64,000 bases of DNA from Centroberyx gerrardi. Its lineage: Eukaryota > Chordata > Actinopteri > Beryciformes > Berycidae. A program made the translations under genes and the position numbers. Within the stretch, counting starts at the first letter, position 1, and each line of letters opens with the position of its first letter. Positions 11,643 to 22,689 of the stretch are shown here, in pieces. Below the pieces are notes generated by a model, which worked only from the letters and a program-made list of their open reading frames with translations, was not told where the DNA came from and made no database searches. The DNA lies in NCBI RefSeq assembly GCF_048128805.1, contig NC_136006.1:7540179-7604178 (forward strand), given 5' to 3'.

Positions 11643-14600
11643 TCAGTTAATGTCAATGGCAAGTGGGCCTTTCATTGAGAAACCAATGAAGAATGACACT
11701 TTTGATCCCTTCGCTCGTCCACTAAGCTGACTTCGGAACATTGGAGTGATTTCTATCTTCACATCTGGAATACAGGTATCTGCCAGTATCAAGTTGCCCT
11801 GCACCTCACCTGTTACTCTGCAAAGGAGCCCCTCTACCTCCTTCTCTTTCCATATTTTGCCATTTTCCCACATTGAGGCAATTTGTTCCTGCCCAGCCCT
11901 AACACACCTCTTCATTTCTCCAAGGTGTACCAGTCTCTCATAACCCCGCTTCTTCCCCATGAAGAAATGGACAACAGGCCACTTGCCATGGTACACTTCC
12001 TTCATCACTGCATGGTATGAGGTCCTCATCTGTGACACATACCTTCCCAGACTTGTAGATTCTGCAGGCTGTAAATGCTGCTGTGGCCACAACAGTGCAA
12101 CTGCGATGAAGCACAACGGCAAGTTATCACTTAATGGAATTTGTCCACGAAGAACTTGAGAAAGGAGATCAAGAAGCTTCTGGTATGGCTGAAGCTGTCG
12201 TGATCCAGGTTTGATACAACTTAGAACAACATTCACATAGATGAAGTTGATCCTCTCCTTCACACTACAGTCATCAGCATTGTCAACAACAAACTTGTAC
12301 TGTTTGGCAATCTTCTCCATCATTTCAGTTGACATTGGATTTGAAAGACAATTCAGAATCCCAGAATAGGTATCAGCTTTTTGCATCTCCAGGAATTGTC
12401 TTGCATGGTGAACCTGCAGCATGGTGTGCATGGTTTTATTCTTCAACAGATCTGCAGAATCTGTCTTGCAGAAGAGGTCTGCATATTGTTTGAAACATCT
12501 GAAAAGCTCCATTCGGGCTACTTGCTCACGACTGTCTTTCATTCCACATCTGGAGCCCAAGTTGACATAGAAATTGTCAAGATAGTCAAAGTTAGACTTC
12601 ATCCTGAACTTGAGGTTGTAAAGTACGTCCTCAAACTGTCTGAGAATGGAGTAGTAGCGTGTGTGTTTGTTACGCATGGGATCATGTCTCTCTACTTCCT
12701 GAATTCCTGAATTAGCATTGCCAGAGAGAACACGACTCATTACGTCATGACGAACATTGCCTGAAGAAAATATGGGTGTCTTTTTCAGTATTTCAATGAC
12801 AATTACGCCTACTTGAATTTCTCCCAGGCACCCTGAAGTATTGAAAGGGCAGTTGTCTTGTCTTGTCTTGTTCTGCAATCGGTGCACTGACTCCTTCTTT
12901 GCAAGGTCCTGTGTTTCCTTGAATGCATCTTTTGCTGATCGAGCCATTTTGAGAAAAATATTCAATTTTTCAGGCTTAATAGGCACATCCTTGTCATTTG
13001 CAATGGCATTCTTCAGCTCATGCTTGATAACTTGTGCTGATGTGTCTGCAATATGTGAGTTCTCTCTGGAAAGATCTTTTGCTCTCCCTGCCCAATCTTT
13101 TGCCTCTTTGAAATCCTTCTTCTTTAAGTAATAGTACCTGGCTAGTAACTGAGAGATGATGGCATCTTTCTGAAATCTTTTTGATGCATTCAGTAGCACC
13201 ATCTCTTCCAACCCCTGAGATTCGCTTGCAATATCCTGAATTAGTGGAGAGAACTGAGATTCCTCCTCCACTGAGTGATGTCTCTTCACCAACATGTAGC
13301 GCACATCATGCATGAGTTTGTCTTTGCCTTGTGTGCTCTCATAAAGCTTGTCTGTGGTTAGCAGTAGGTTAGTAATCTCTACTCTTTTTACATTGTGTGT
13401 TGTTGTAAGTTCCTGCAAACAGTGCCAAGCAATGCTTGAGTGGATCATTTTCACAGCTTTGAATACTACCTTACCCTCAACTGAGACGATGGAAATGAAA
13501 GTGGAAAACTTTCCAAATCCATCTTCGACTCTGCCAGATCCACAAAATGGTTTTGGTTGAAGACCTAGAAATTCCTCACACAGAGAGACGGAGAGTGAGG
13601 CACCCTTGCAGTATACATTCAACAGAACTAAAACAGCAATAAGTTGTGCATGTTTTTGATTGAAGTTGAAGCTCTTCAGGGTGTTGCGGACCACACCCTG
13701 AATGTATTCTGGCAAAAAGTTCTTCTTCATGATCATGAACCCATAGAACGTTTCAGCATTTTTGTGTGTTTTCTCTATTTCCACAAGTTTTTGCTCAAAC
13801 TGTTTCTGCTCCATTTCAGAGAGATTATTGCCAATGAATACAGTCTCTGCAGTTGTTTCATTCTGTTCTGAAGACTCTGACCTCATGCAATTCAGCAGAA
13901 TTACCTGTGGGGAGCTAGACTGAATGTCCTTCCTCACACACTCTTTTTCAATGAGTTGCTGCAAGTCAAACACTTTGTCCATGTCCTCAAAGTCATCTAT
14001 CATCAGCAAAACAGGGACCCGAGGTAATTGCTCTTCATGGTCATACACCAAAAGTTTGACCACTTGTTCAGCAACTTCAACCAAGTCAGCATTGCTGTCT
14101 TTCAGAACTGCACAACGGTACTTGTCCCTCAGAAACCATAGAGTGTGCATGGCTAAAGCTGTCCCACCGCATCCAGGTACATGCATGAGGTTGAAGAAAA
14201 CACAGGCTTTTCTCAGGGAGCACAAATCTGGTATGACTGTGTTCACGATGAAGTCAAACTTGTCCCGTTTAATGAAAGGTGTGGATCCAGGCTGCTCAGA
14301 GAAATAGAAATTCCACCATGACACTTTTCCTCCTTTGTAGAAGTTCTCCTCTATGGCAATTTTGTCCTCATTTCCTCCTTCACACTGGTTCACACACAGG
14401 ACATCTAAGGTATTCAGGCTACGCTCCACTTTCTTTTCAAATAGCACTTTGCTTCTTCCACCACAGCTCAGGAAACGGTTGGATTTACGGTTTTCTGACA
14501 AAAGACTGCGGATGGTGCCATTGACTTCAGCAAAACTGAGCTCATAGATGCATCTACCAGAAATGTTGATTCCATAGCGAGCCTCAATCAGGTCCTTCCA

Positions 14601-17600
14601 ACAGGTAAAAGCTTTTTCATTTTCACAGATACAAAGGATTTGCTCTGTGCCTCCGAGCTCTAGCCAGAATGTGCTGAAAGTCTCTACAAGAGGGTCCATC
14701 TTCTCACTTACAGTAGATAAAAGTAAGAAAATGACAAGGAATCTCTTGTTTGGAAGCACATCTTTCCGGCACAAGAATGAAATCACACCTCGAACAGAGG
14801 CTCCCTTGTGTATACACCAGTTTTCTATGTCTGAGGGTGCCTCATCATTGATACCTCCATTGCAGAACACCCAGCTGGTGTTTCTAGTTAATTTCAACTT
14901 GCTGGCAATGTCTTCAACACCTTCTGTGATTTTATACTGTACTGGTAAATGGACATTCACTATACTCTGCTCTTCAAAGTGCCACTGTAATCCATTTTTA
15001 GCTGATTCCGGATCAAAGTCCAAAACAGCTGTTGGATTGAGCTCCAGAAGAAATGCCAGTGATTCCAACTGGATTGAATGTGATTTGTTAGTTACTATCA
15101 CATACCGCTCAAAGTGCGACTTATCTAAAGTAATCATTTGACTTAGTCTAGAGCCTTGATGGCTGCCTTTAATCACTTTGAGGTGCTTCTCTTCTGCTTG
15201 TTTTCGGAGTTGTGATAGCTGTGGCAGACTGTCAACAAACTTGTTGTACTCTTCCATAGGTTTTGCATAGGTGGTTGGAGCAAGGAGATCCCTGCTGCTA
15301 CTGCCATCACGGACATAGAAATATTTTGACTGTTTTGTTTCAGTTTTGTCTGTTTCTTTGCCTTTTGCCTTCTTCTTTGCTTTCTTGGTCTCCAAGCTGA
15401 TATGGTAAATGTTTTCTTTACAGATCATAGAGTCAGGCACTATGTCCACTTCTATCACACACTTCACGGATGATGTCATATCCTTATTGAGAACCCCAAC
15501 AAATCGAGGAGGCTTGATGCACATTTTTGCTGTCTTTTTGTGTTTATGTTCAAAATAACCATTAATGGCATCATTTAGTGCATTTTCATAAGCCTCTTTG
15601 TCCTTAACATCCACTCCCAACACTTCACCATGGATGAACTCTGGCTTGTCACCTACTCCAAAATGTATGGTGCCGTTGGTGCGGCTATTCATGCAGGCTG
15701 CTGCAAAGCGAATAACCTCAGTAGTGAACTTTCTCATTTTATTTTCATCTGATGTATTGATGAAAGCTTTATACTCATGGCAGGGTTCAATATAGTCTGA
15801 GGCACCTGATTCTGTAACATCAAGAATGCTGTTCTCTGTGTATCTACATGTGTCATGGTATCTATGGAATGGATAGGGCTTGCATGGCCTTCCAGACTGG
15901 TTTACAGAGCGTGTTGCCCGTTCTTTCTTTAACTTCATCAGCTCATCTCTGGCATGAATGATAAGTTTGGTCGGCCCAAGAGTCACACCCAAATCTGTTA
16001 AGTCTGTTTTATCTAAAAGTAAAAGACTAGACCCTTTAATGTCCTGTTGAAGCAACATATCTGCAAATTTGTCATCCACACCAGCCTCCTTGAGAGCCCA
16101 TTGTCTCACTTGATGTTTACTCCAATCCTTGATGTCAGCTGACAGATCCTCCTCTTCATTCTAAAATAAAAGACATCACCTTATTATTCCAAATTCAAAT
16201 TACCTTTAATTATTTGTTGACGATTTTTAGTGTTGGGGAATGGGGTGTAGTTAACTCTACAACTACTTGTTAAACCAACTTGTGCAGTATTTGCGTGATA
16301 GTTCAGCTGAATTCAAATCTTAGATTTTTAAGCACTTAATTGCTTTGAGACATTTTGTTTAAGTACTTAGCTAGAAACTTACTACATTTAATATTAAATG
16401 TTTTTGTAACAAGATTTAACAGTATGTGACAGGTAATTGTTTTTAAAAGTCTTAAAGTGTGTATTTGTACACTGTTGTAAACACTGGGACAGCAACTGAG
16501 ATAATGCCTCTTTTTTTAACTGAACTCAAACTCCAAGGCCAAAGATCCAGTCGACATTCAGAAACATTCAAAAACTGCAAAGCTGTCATTGGTCAGGAGT
16601 ACATAATGTGGGATTACAGCCTTATGGGGCAGCAGGTTGGCTTAGTGAGTAGGGAAACCAGTTTGTCCAGGTTCAAGCCATCATTATCGGCAAGCACCAA
16701 CCATGCTTAGGTATCCCTGATCAATAAAGTATAAAACCCTACCAGCTCCAAGGGCAGGTCTGTATCTGACCTTGCGCTCTCTCAACATTAAAGGATAAGG
16801 CTGGTGTTTTTTAATGCATTTCTTACCGTCAACAAATTCTATGAAAATAACAAAATCAGCAATGAATTTGTTTTGCCAACAAATCTCGTCCATGTAGCCA
16901 ATGCCCAATTAAGCCATGTCTCGGTAGCCATAGAACTCCATTGTATAAAAAAAAACTATTAAAAACACATCAAAGAGCCATGCTGTTGCTCTGGGCAACA
17001 TATTTCATCATCACGATGCACCGGGCCAGCCGACTTTTTCCTCAAACAACTTAATAAGCTGACCGTAAACACGTTGTCGATCTCAGGAAAGTAGTTCCGT
17101 AGCACCGAAAATAGTCCCCGGCGTAATGAAGAATTTGTTCCCATTTGAATTTGATTTGGTAATAACTACAATAGCCTGACTTTTCATAGTAACAGGTAGC
17201 GATTTTTAAAATGTAAACTATGTCTTTGTGAGCTGTATTTAAGGTTTTTAGCTTACAATTGGAGCCAATGACTTCCGGTTTGAAGGCTAAAAAGGGAACG
17301 TGGGCAGTCGGAAAGTAACGGGAGTAGAGCAAACGCATTGTTGATTTTGTTATTTTCATAGGATTTGTTGATGATAAGAAATGCATTAAAAAACACCAGC
17401 CTTATCCTTTAAGATGTTACTTATACCACACATACACACACAAAAAACACACACACACACACACACAGGGAGGTCAGAGGTCAGGGACAGCTACAGTACA
17501 GCTTCCCTGGGGATTCTTTATGTTCTCCGCCCCTGCAGCCTGGCACCACTTGCAGACAGATTTGCAGCTAGATGAGCTGATCCCGACTAGGGCATTCAAA

Positions 17601-18262
17601 AATGTAGTGAAGGGCTTGGAGGCAAATTCAATTGGAATTTGTAATTGCTTCCTTAGCTAGACCCGTTTCCTCCTGGCTGTCTTTTAGGCATATGACTCTG
17701 TGAGTTGCTACTGTATGTTTTGTTTTATGTGCTTTTAATCTTTGCTTGTATGTTGTTTGAAAATCTGTATTGCTGCTATCTTGGCCAGGGCTCCCTCGAA
17801 AAAGAGATCTTGTAATCTCAATGGGAATAAATAAATAAATTCAACGTCTTTCTCAAGGACACTTCAGTAGGGTGGGTGTTTGCTGTCACAGCAGCTTGTA
17901 CCTGGGCCTTCTAGTTGAAAGATGATCTCACTGATCCCTATCCCACCTTTCTGCCCCGTGTTAATGTCATAATTTTTTGTATGATACCTATATGAGGGGT
18001 TGGAGACAGTAGTTGAACTAATTTTATAAAGCTATGTTAGTTTGATAAATATTATTTTTAGGGTATTTAGATCTAAACTTTAACCTCTTTCACTGTAAAG
18101 TAGTTAGCAGTTTGCTTGATTACAGTATGAGTAGCTTCCCCTGAAGCAATGATATATAGAAGAGATTTAATATAAGCAATTCACAATAGAAAGCTAGACA
18201 CTAAACTCAGTACATACTAATATTCAACTGTACTTTACCTTCATGTCACCTGTGTCAGCCAT
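11643..18262 (-). CDS. samd9l: SAMD9-like protein, copy 1 (two coding exons)
   Basis: Coding sequence is complement(18239-18262, 11643-16160), giving 1513 residues. Exon 1 is 24 bp, MADTGDMK, ending AAG|GTAAAG; the large exon follows a TAG acceptor in phase 0 with NEEEDLSADIKDW, so the frame runs on above the SAM domain and no ATG at the large exon start is needed. Order seen: SAM domain (about 18-90), AlbA_2/Schlafen-like region with RTNGTIHFGVGD (about 168-179), a Lys-rich linker, a STAND-type P-loop NTPase with HVPGCGGTALA (about 668-678) and Walker B LLMIDDFED (about 726-734), a helical TPR-like region, and a C-terminal OB-like domain. Family knowledge: SAMD9/SAMD9L are interferon-induced cytoplasmic restriction factors that block translation, with tRNA-cleaving activity assigned to the AlbA_2 region. 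Copy 1 has Ala where copy 2 has Thr after the P-loop GGT. No disruption seen. Confidence 0.95.
16792..17408. mobile_element. TTAA-target MITE with about 75-bp inverted repeats
   Basis: The ends AGGATAAGGCTGGTGTTTTT and the reverse-complementary right end extend inward for roughly 75 bp, including AATGCATTTCTTA and TTTTGTTATTTTCATA. TTAA flanks both sides (16788-16791 and 17409-17412). The paralogous site in samd9l copy 2 near 32163 is empty and has a single TTAA. Target and end sequence point to a non-autonomous piggyBac- or Kolobok-type element; which of the two was not resolved. Confidence 0.9.
17517..17840 (+). mobile_element. 5'-truncated LINE 3' end in samd9l intron 1 (copy 1)
   Basis: The translated start contains SAPAAWHHLQTDLQLDELIP then FKNVVKGLE, a pattern seen at the C-terminus of non-LTR retrotransposon ORF2 proteins, followed by a 3' UTR ending GAAAAAGAGATCTTGTAATC and an (AATA)n tail. 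Copy 2 lacks it; ATTC flanks both ends, a short apparent target duplication. Confidence 0.8.
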
Positions 18263-19457
18263 AATAAGCGTTCTCTTGTCACAAATTTAGATCATCATCA
18301 AAGCTGAAAAAAAACAAAACATTTAAATATTCAAAATTACAAATGTATAAATGTATAAGTATGAATCAACAACTTTCTTCTTGATTTAGACGTGTATGTG
18401 CGTGTGTGGGTGGGGTGGGGGGGCAACTTCTGGTTGCACTTTCTGTAAGGTTTTTTTGTTTTTGTTTTTTTGCTCCAAATGGAACAGAAAAGATTAAGTA
18501 CATATAGCCAGGCTTTTCTTCCAGACCAACTCTGTAATGTATTTTCAGTATCTGTACTATTGCCCATTGGGTATAAAATAGATTAGGCCTATATTTGGAT
18601 ACTTCTATGATGATGTATGGAATATTTACTGTAGTTACAGATATTTTTATTTGTTTCAGATGAACAATAAGCCCGTTGTGAGTTTTCATTGTCTAGTGTG
18701 GGCAATGAGATGCACTGGCTGTATGAGGAAAATCAAGATTTCACTAGTGTGCTCTCTGGTGTCAGCTGTGGCAGGAAATGAATCAAACCAGGAAGAAAGT
18801 GTGGTGCCCATTCAATACACATTTTAAATGTAGCTACACAAAAGAAAAAATAATTATCATTAAACTAATCAACAAGCCAGTTGCATGGTAAGCATGTCAA
18901 GATGAATTCATCATACACATACATACATACACGTACATTATATTTAACTTATTTATCACATATTACCATACTGAATAAGCATAATGAAACATATGAATAG
19001 AAGCAATAAAAGACAGCATAAGTGAATTACCAAGATTATAATTTAATCAAGCAAGCAAGCAATCAAGCAAAAAACTTTGGTTTTCATTCTAGTCATTTTG
19101 TGCCAGACAGGCAGGTGCAACATATAGCCGGGTGGGGTAGGAATCATCATCAACTTTGTTACATCCAGCTGGTCTCAAGGCCCATTTAGGTTAGCAATCA
19201 TTTACAATCATTTTAAATCTCTAGAGATCCCAAATCACACAAACCTACAAGATAATAATTAGATATTAATAACTGATTGTCTGGCATGTGAATATTGCAT
19301 ATAAATCTAAGGATGTAATTGCATTTTTGTTTTGGAAGTCGAATAAGATTTGGATACAGGTCCGGGCCTTTCTTCTCAGGTAGGCTGTGTTTGCAAGAAC
19401 ATGTCTTAACATTGAAAAATAGACTACAGGAAGTATAATGGAAAAAAACACACTTAC

Positions 19458-19565
19458 CCGTCCTGGCCAAGTGTCTTTGCTATACCACTATCTGTGCTGT
19501 CCTCATTGTTTTATGAACTGTTTACCAACCAGGGTTGATGTGACAGCCTTTTCTAAAAAAGGAAA
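19458..19565 (-). other. Candidate proximal 5' non-coding exon, samd9l copy 1
   Basis: Read on the minus strand the block ends in GGCCAGGACGG|GTAAGTGTG, a consensus donor. It is a diverged duplicate of the distal exon at 20022 (shared AAGGCTGTCA, CATCAACCCT and CCAGGACGG). No ISRE-like site was seen beside it. The upstream limit is a guess; no transcript supports it here. Confidence 0.5.
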
Positions 19566-20021
19566 TAAAAAATCAATCTTCATGTTTTGTTTGTGCAGGA
19601 GACAGAAGATCAGAACAGTTGGCACTAAATAGCAATAATACGCAATAAAAGCCAGCATAAGTCAACTACCAAGAGTATAATGTAATCATTAAAATGTAAG
19701 GCAAGAGATTCAAAAAAATCTTTGGTTTTCATTCTAGTTATTTTGTGTCAAGCAGATGCAACATATAGCTGGGTGGGGTAGGAAGCATCATCAACTTGGC
19801 AGGAAGTAACAAAAAATATATAATAATTAAATATTAGTGATTATGACATATGAATATTGCATGTAAAACTAAGGATGTAATTGTTGTTGTTTTTTTATTT
19901 GGAGGTCCAATTGTGATTAAGAATTGGATACAGGTCCAGGCCTCTTTGCAAGAACATGCCATGGCCCACACTGAAAAACACAGAAAGTAACCTATAACCT
20001 AATATAAAGTAACACACTTAC

Positions 20022-20200
20022 CCGTCCTGGTCAAGTTTCTTGGCTGTTATCACTTTCCGCGCTGTCCCCGTCGATTTATGAATTGCTTGCCAACTAGGGT
20101 TGATCTGACAGCCTTTTCCAAAAAAGGAAGTAGGCTAAATGATAAATCTTGATGTTCTTGTTTGCGGAGGAGACAGAAGAGACCTGCCGGGTGGCTGAAC
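20022..20200 (-). other. Candidate distal 5' non-coding exon, samd9l copy 1
   Basis: The minus-strand block ends in GACCAGGACGG|GTAAGTGTG and is preceded about 195 bp upstream by an ISRE-like site. It is the most likely first exon: the same arrangement is kept in copy 2 (donor at 34999, ISRE-like site at 35201). The start of transcription is not determined. Confidence 0.55.
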
Positions 20201-20216
20201 TGCTGTCAGTTCATAT

Positions 20217-20228
20217 GAAACGAAACTT
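20217..20228. promoter_or_regulatory. ISRE-like site upstream of samd9l copy 1
   Basis: GAAACGAAACTT, preceded by TTCATAT. GAAAC repeats in tandem are the core of interferon-stimulated response elements, and the GAAACGAAAC spacing is like that of the OAS1 element as I recall it. Conserved in copy 2 and placed at the presumed promoter, in line with SAMD9L being interferon-induced. Confidence 0.6.
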
Positions 20229-20899
20229 GAAGTGAGGCTGCTGCTGCTTCCTTTTTCTTTCTTTTTTTTTTCTTGCCAATTGATGCTTCTCAAAACTTTT
20301 GAAGACTTCCCAGAGAGGACAACCAAGGAAAATAAAAATGAACAAACTACATGAACCACAAAAGAATAGAATAGAATAGCGCTTTTAACACTCATACTGT
20401 ATGTTTTCCTCTATTGACTAGATATCAATTGTTTTTTTACCAAAGTTATCAATCACTATATCTTCTAAAAGAGATTCAATTCATTTATCGTTATCATTTT
20501 CTGTAAATTTGGTATCGATTTCTTTCGTCCGCATTGAAGGTTGGGGTCAGCCAAACAGGGTGTAGATTAAGGTTGGGGTTAGATTAGTCAATTTTAGCAA
20601 ATTAAAGCCACACAATGTGGACACACGAGATTCCACTTTGGCCAGAAATTAGCCTACTGTAAGATCCCTAGCCCAGAAAAAAAAACACATGTAGCCTACT
20701 AGCCTATTGAAAAGAAAGTAGATGAAGATGAAAGTAGATGTTGGTGTTGAAACCTGTTCCAGAAGAATCAAGCAGCAGAATATTTTGAACATTTTAAAAA
20801 AATAAGTGTTACACAAATACTTGATGCCTTTCAAAGCTGACTATAGGATAATTGTGTTAAATGATATTCATGATAGCCTACTATAATATTAAAATTAGT

Positions 20900-22650
20900 C
20901 ATTACGAGCTTTGTATACAAGTAAAAGAACTTTAAAATCAATTCTAAAGGACACTGGGAGCCAGTACAATGTAGCTAAAACCGGAGTGATATGTTCTTGC
21001 TCCCTTATTTTTGTTAAAAGTCTAGCTGCAGAGACTTTTTAGGGAGGCCGGTAAAGAGGGCATTGCAGTAGTCCAGTCTACTTGTAAGAGTTAGCTTTTC
21101 AGCATCTTTCTGGGTTAGGAAGGGCCGCACCTTGGCAATATTTCTAAGATGAAAGAATCCTGTTCTGGTCACCTTGTTTATATGGGAATTAAAACTAAGA
21201 TCAGAATCTAAGATAACACCCAGGCTTGTTACTTCTGATTTGATCCAGGGATTCAGGTTCCCAAGTCTTGTGGAGAGTTCTTCTCTTTTGGCTTCAGGGC
21301 CGACCAAAAGTATTTCTGTCTTATCTTCATTCAGTTTTAAGAAATTTGTATTCATCCAATCATTGATAGACAATAGACAAGTAGTGAGGGAGCTTAAGGC
21401 ATCTGCATGATTTGGCTCTACAGAAATGTATAGTTGTGTATCATCAGCATAGCTATGGAAATTGACATTATGTTCTCTGATAATATCATCTAATGGTGGC
21501 ATGTACAGTGAGAAAAGCAGGGGACCAAGACAGCTTCCTTGTGCAACACCAGAAGTTAGATCATGTTTCTCTGTTACCTGATCTCCAAGACATTAAAAAT
21601 GTCCTCCCTCTAATGTAAGTTCTGAACCAGTTTAGGACACATTCAGAGAGACCAACCCAGTTCTCGAGACGATCTATGAGAATATTGTGGTCGATGGTGT
21701 CAAATGCTGCACTCAAGTCCGAAAGAACCAGAACTGAGACCCTGTTGGCATTAGTGCTAAGTCTCAAATCACTGACTATTTTGGTGAGAGCAGTTTCTGT
21801 GCTGTGGTTGGCTCTGAGGGTTAGGGTTAGAAAAAAGGAAGGTTTGATATGGGCCTGTAGTTACTTAGGATCCCACAGTCCAAATGTGATTTCTTCAACA
21901 GCGGTTTCACAACAGCGGTTTCAAAGGCATCACGAAGAACCCCAGTCTCAAGTGATGTATTAATGATTTTCAGAGTTTGAAACACTGTTGAAAACCCTCT
22001 TAAAAAATGTAGTGGGGACAGGGTCAAGAGAGCAGGTGGAATATTTACATCTTATTAAGTTCATTAATTAAAAATGATTTGTTTGTTAGTGACCTAACAT
22101 TTAGTAGAGCTAATTTTGAAGTTTTGACAGGGCGTGAAACTGATTTTGAGTGATGAGGAACACATACCAAATTCGATAGATTTGCAGAGTGAGTTGAGTA
22201 CGTCTTATTTAGCCTGTTCCTAGTCAAAACAGGAATGGGGAGAGCTCCATGCACTGATGTAAAGTCTCTTAATGTTGATGGTGGGCCAGCAAGAACACTG
22301 GGTCCCGGCTTGATATGGGAGCAGTCACGGGTGCCATCTCTACAGCAGCATGGACCCTGAATATATCAGTTGCCATGTTTTCCGGGGTTAATATCAGCAC
22401 TGTTGGCCTGACACACAGTACTTGATGCAGCCGGTGAGGATGAACGCCGGGGAAGAGGAAGTGGGGGGGAAGGCCGCTGTGGTAGTGTCTTGACCGGGGG
22501 GAGAGATGGAGCTGGGGGGCACAGCTTTGAGTGTGGAAGGGTGCTACATAGGAAGGAGCGGGCAATGGGTCGGGGGGTGAGTTTGATCCCAGCATCAACG
22601 AGTTCTTCCATTGTGTCGGTGAACCCTAGATGAGCGCCGGTGGGAGAAAG
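20900..22650 (-). mobile_element. L2-clade LINE, internally deleted and frameshifted
   Basis: Reading on the minus strand: a Pro-rich 5' region (22270-22650), a short endonuclease start (LALLNVRSLTNKSFLINEL, near 22090), then reverse transcriptase blocks: PLLKKSHLD and NYRPISNLPF (near 21840-21900), LSDLSAAFDTIDHNILIDRL (near 21690), and [11 protein letters not shown] with the YADD catalytic box (near 21440), then [19 protein letters not shown]. Almost all of the endonuclease domain is missing between 22030 and 22050. Frameshifts occur near 21500-21600 and 21770-21830. The 3' end abuts the right end of the samd9l duplication unit. Not functional. Confidence 0.85.
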
Positions 22651-22689
22651 GAGAGGGAAAAAACAGGGGGAAAGGGGGGAGGATGAAAA

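Larger units (their letters stand above)
16619..17990 (+). mobile_element. tRNA-derived SINE in samd9l intron 1 (copy 1), interrupted
   Basis: Head at 16626 has A box TGGCTTAGTGAGTAGG and B box GGTTCAAGCC; the body (GGGAGGTCAGAGGTCAG, then AGTAGGGTGGGTGTTTGCTG) continues at 17467 and 17867. It is split by a TTAA MITE (16792-17408) and a LINE 3' fragment (17517-17840). Copy 2 has the same SINE at 32041-32400 without these two insertions. Confidence 0.7.
10266..20885. repeat. Segmental duplication, copy 1 (samd9l unit)
   Basis: From AGCCAGACAAGAATAACTC at 10267 the sequence aligns with copy 2 starting at 24752, through the samd9l 3' flank, gene, intron, 5' exons and promoter, to GATAATTGTGTTAAATGATA near 20848, where an L2 LINE follows. 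Unit length is about 10.6 kb. Large gaps in the alignment are explained by a TTAA MITE and a LINE fragment present only in this copy. Confidence 0.9.

Noticed and set aside
12381..15795. Many plus-strand ORFs of 60-164 codons inside samd9l copy 1 (and the same in copy 2)
   Set aside because: Antisense shadows; their positions repeat in both copies only because the coding strand is conserved.
16107..16109. GTG as start codon of the samd9l large exon
   Set aside because: The frame continues upstream through conserved SAM-domain sequence to a splice acceptor; a 24-bp coding exon explains the start better.
20135..20395. Minus-strand ORF of 86 codons above samd9l copy 1
   Set aside because: Lies in the promoter/5' exon region, not conserved as a frame in copy 2.
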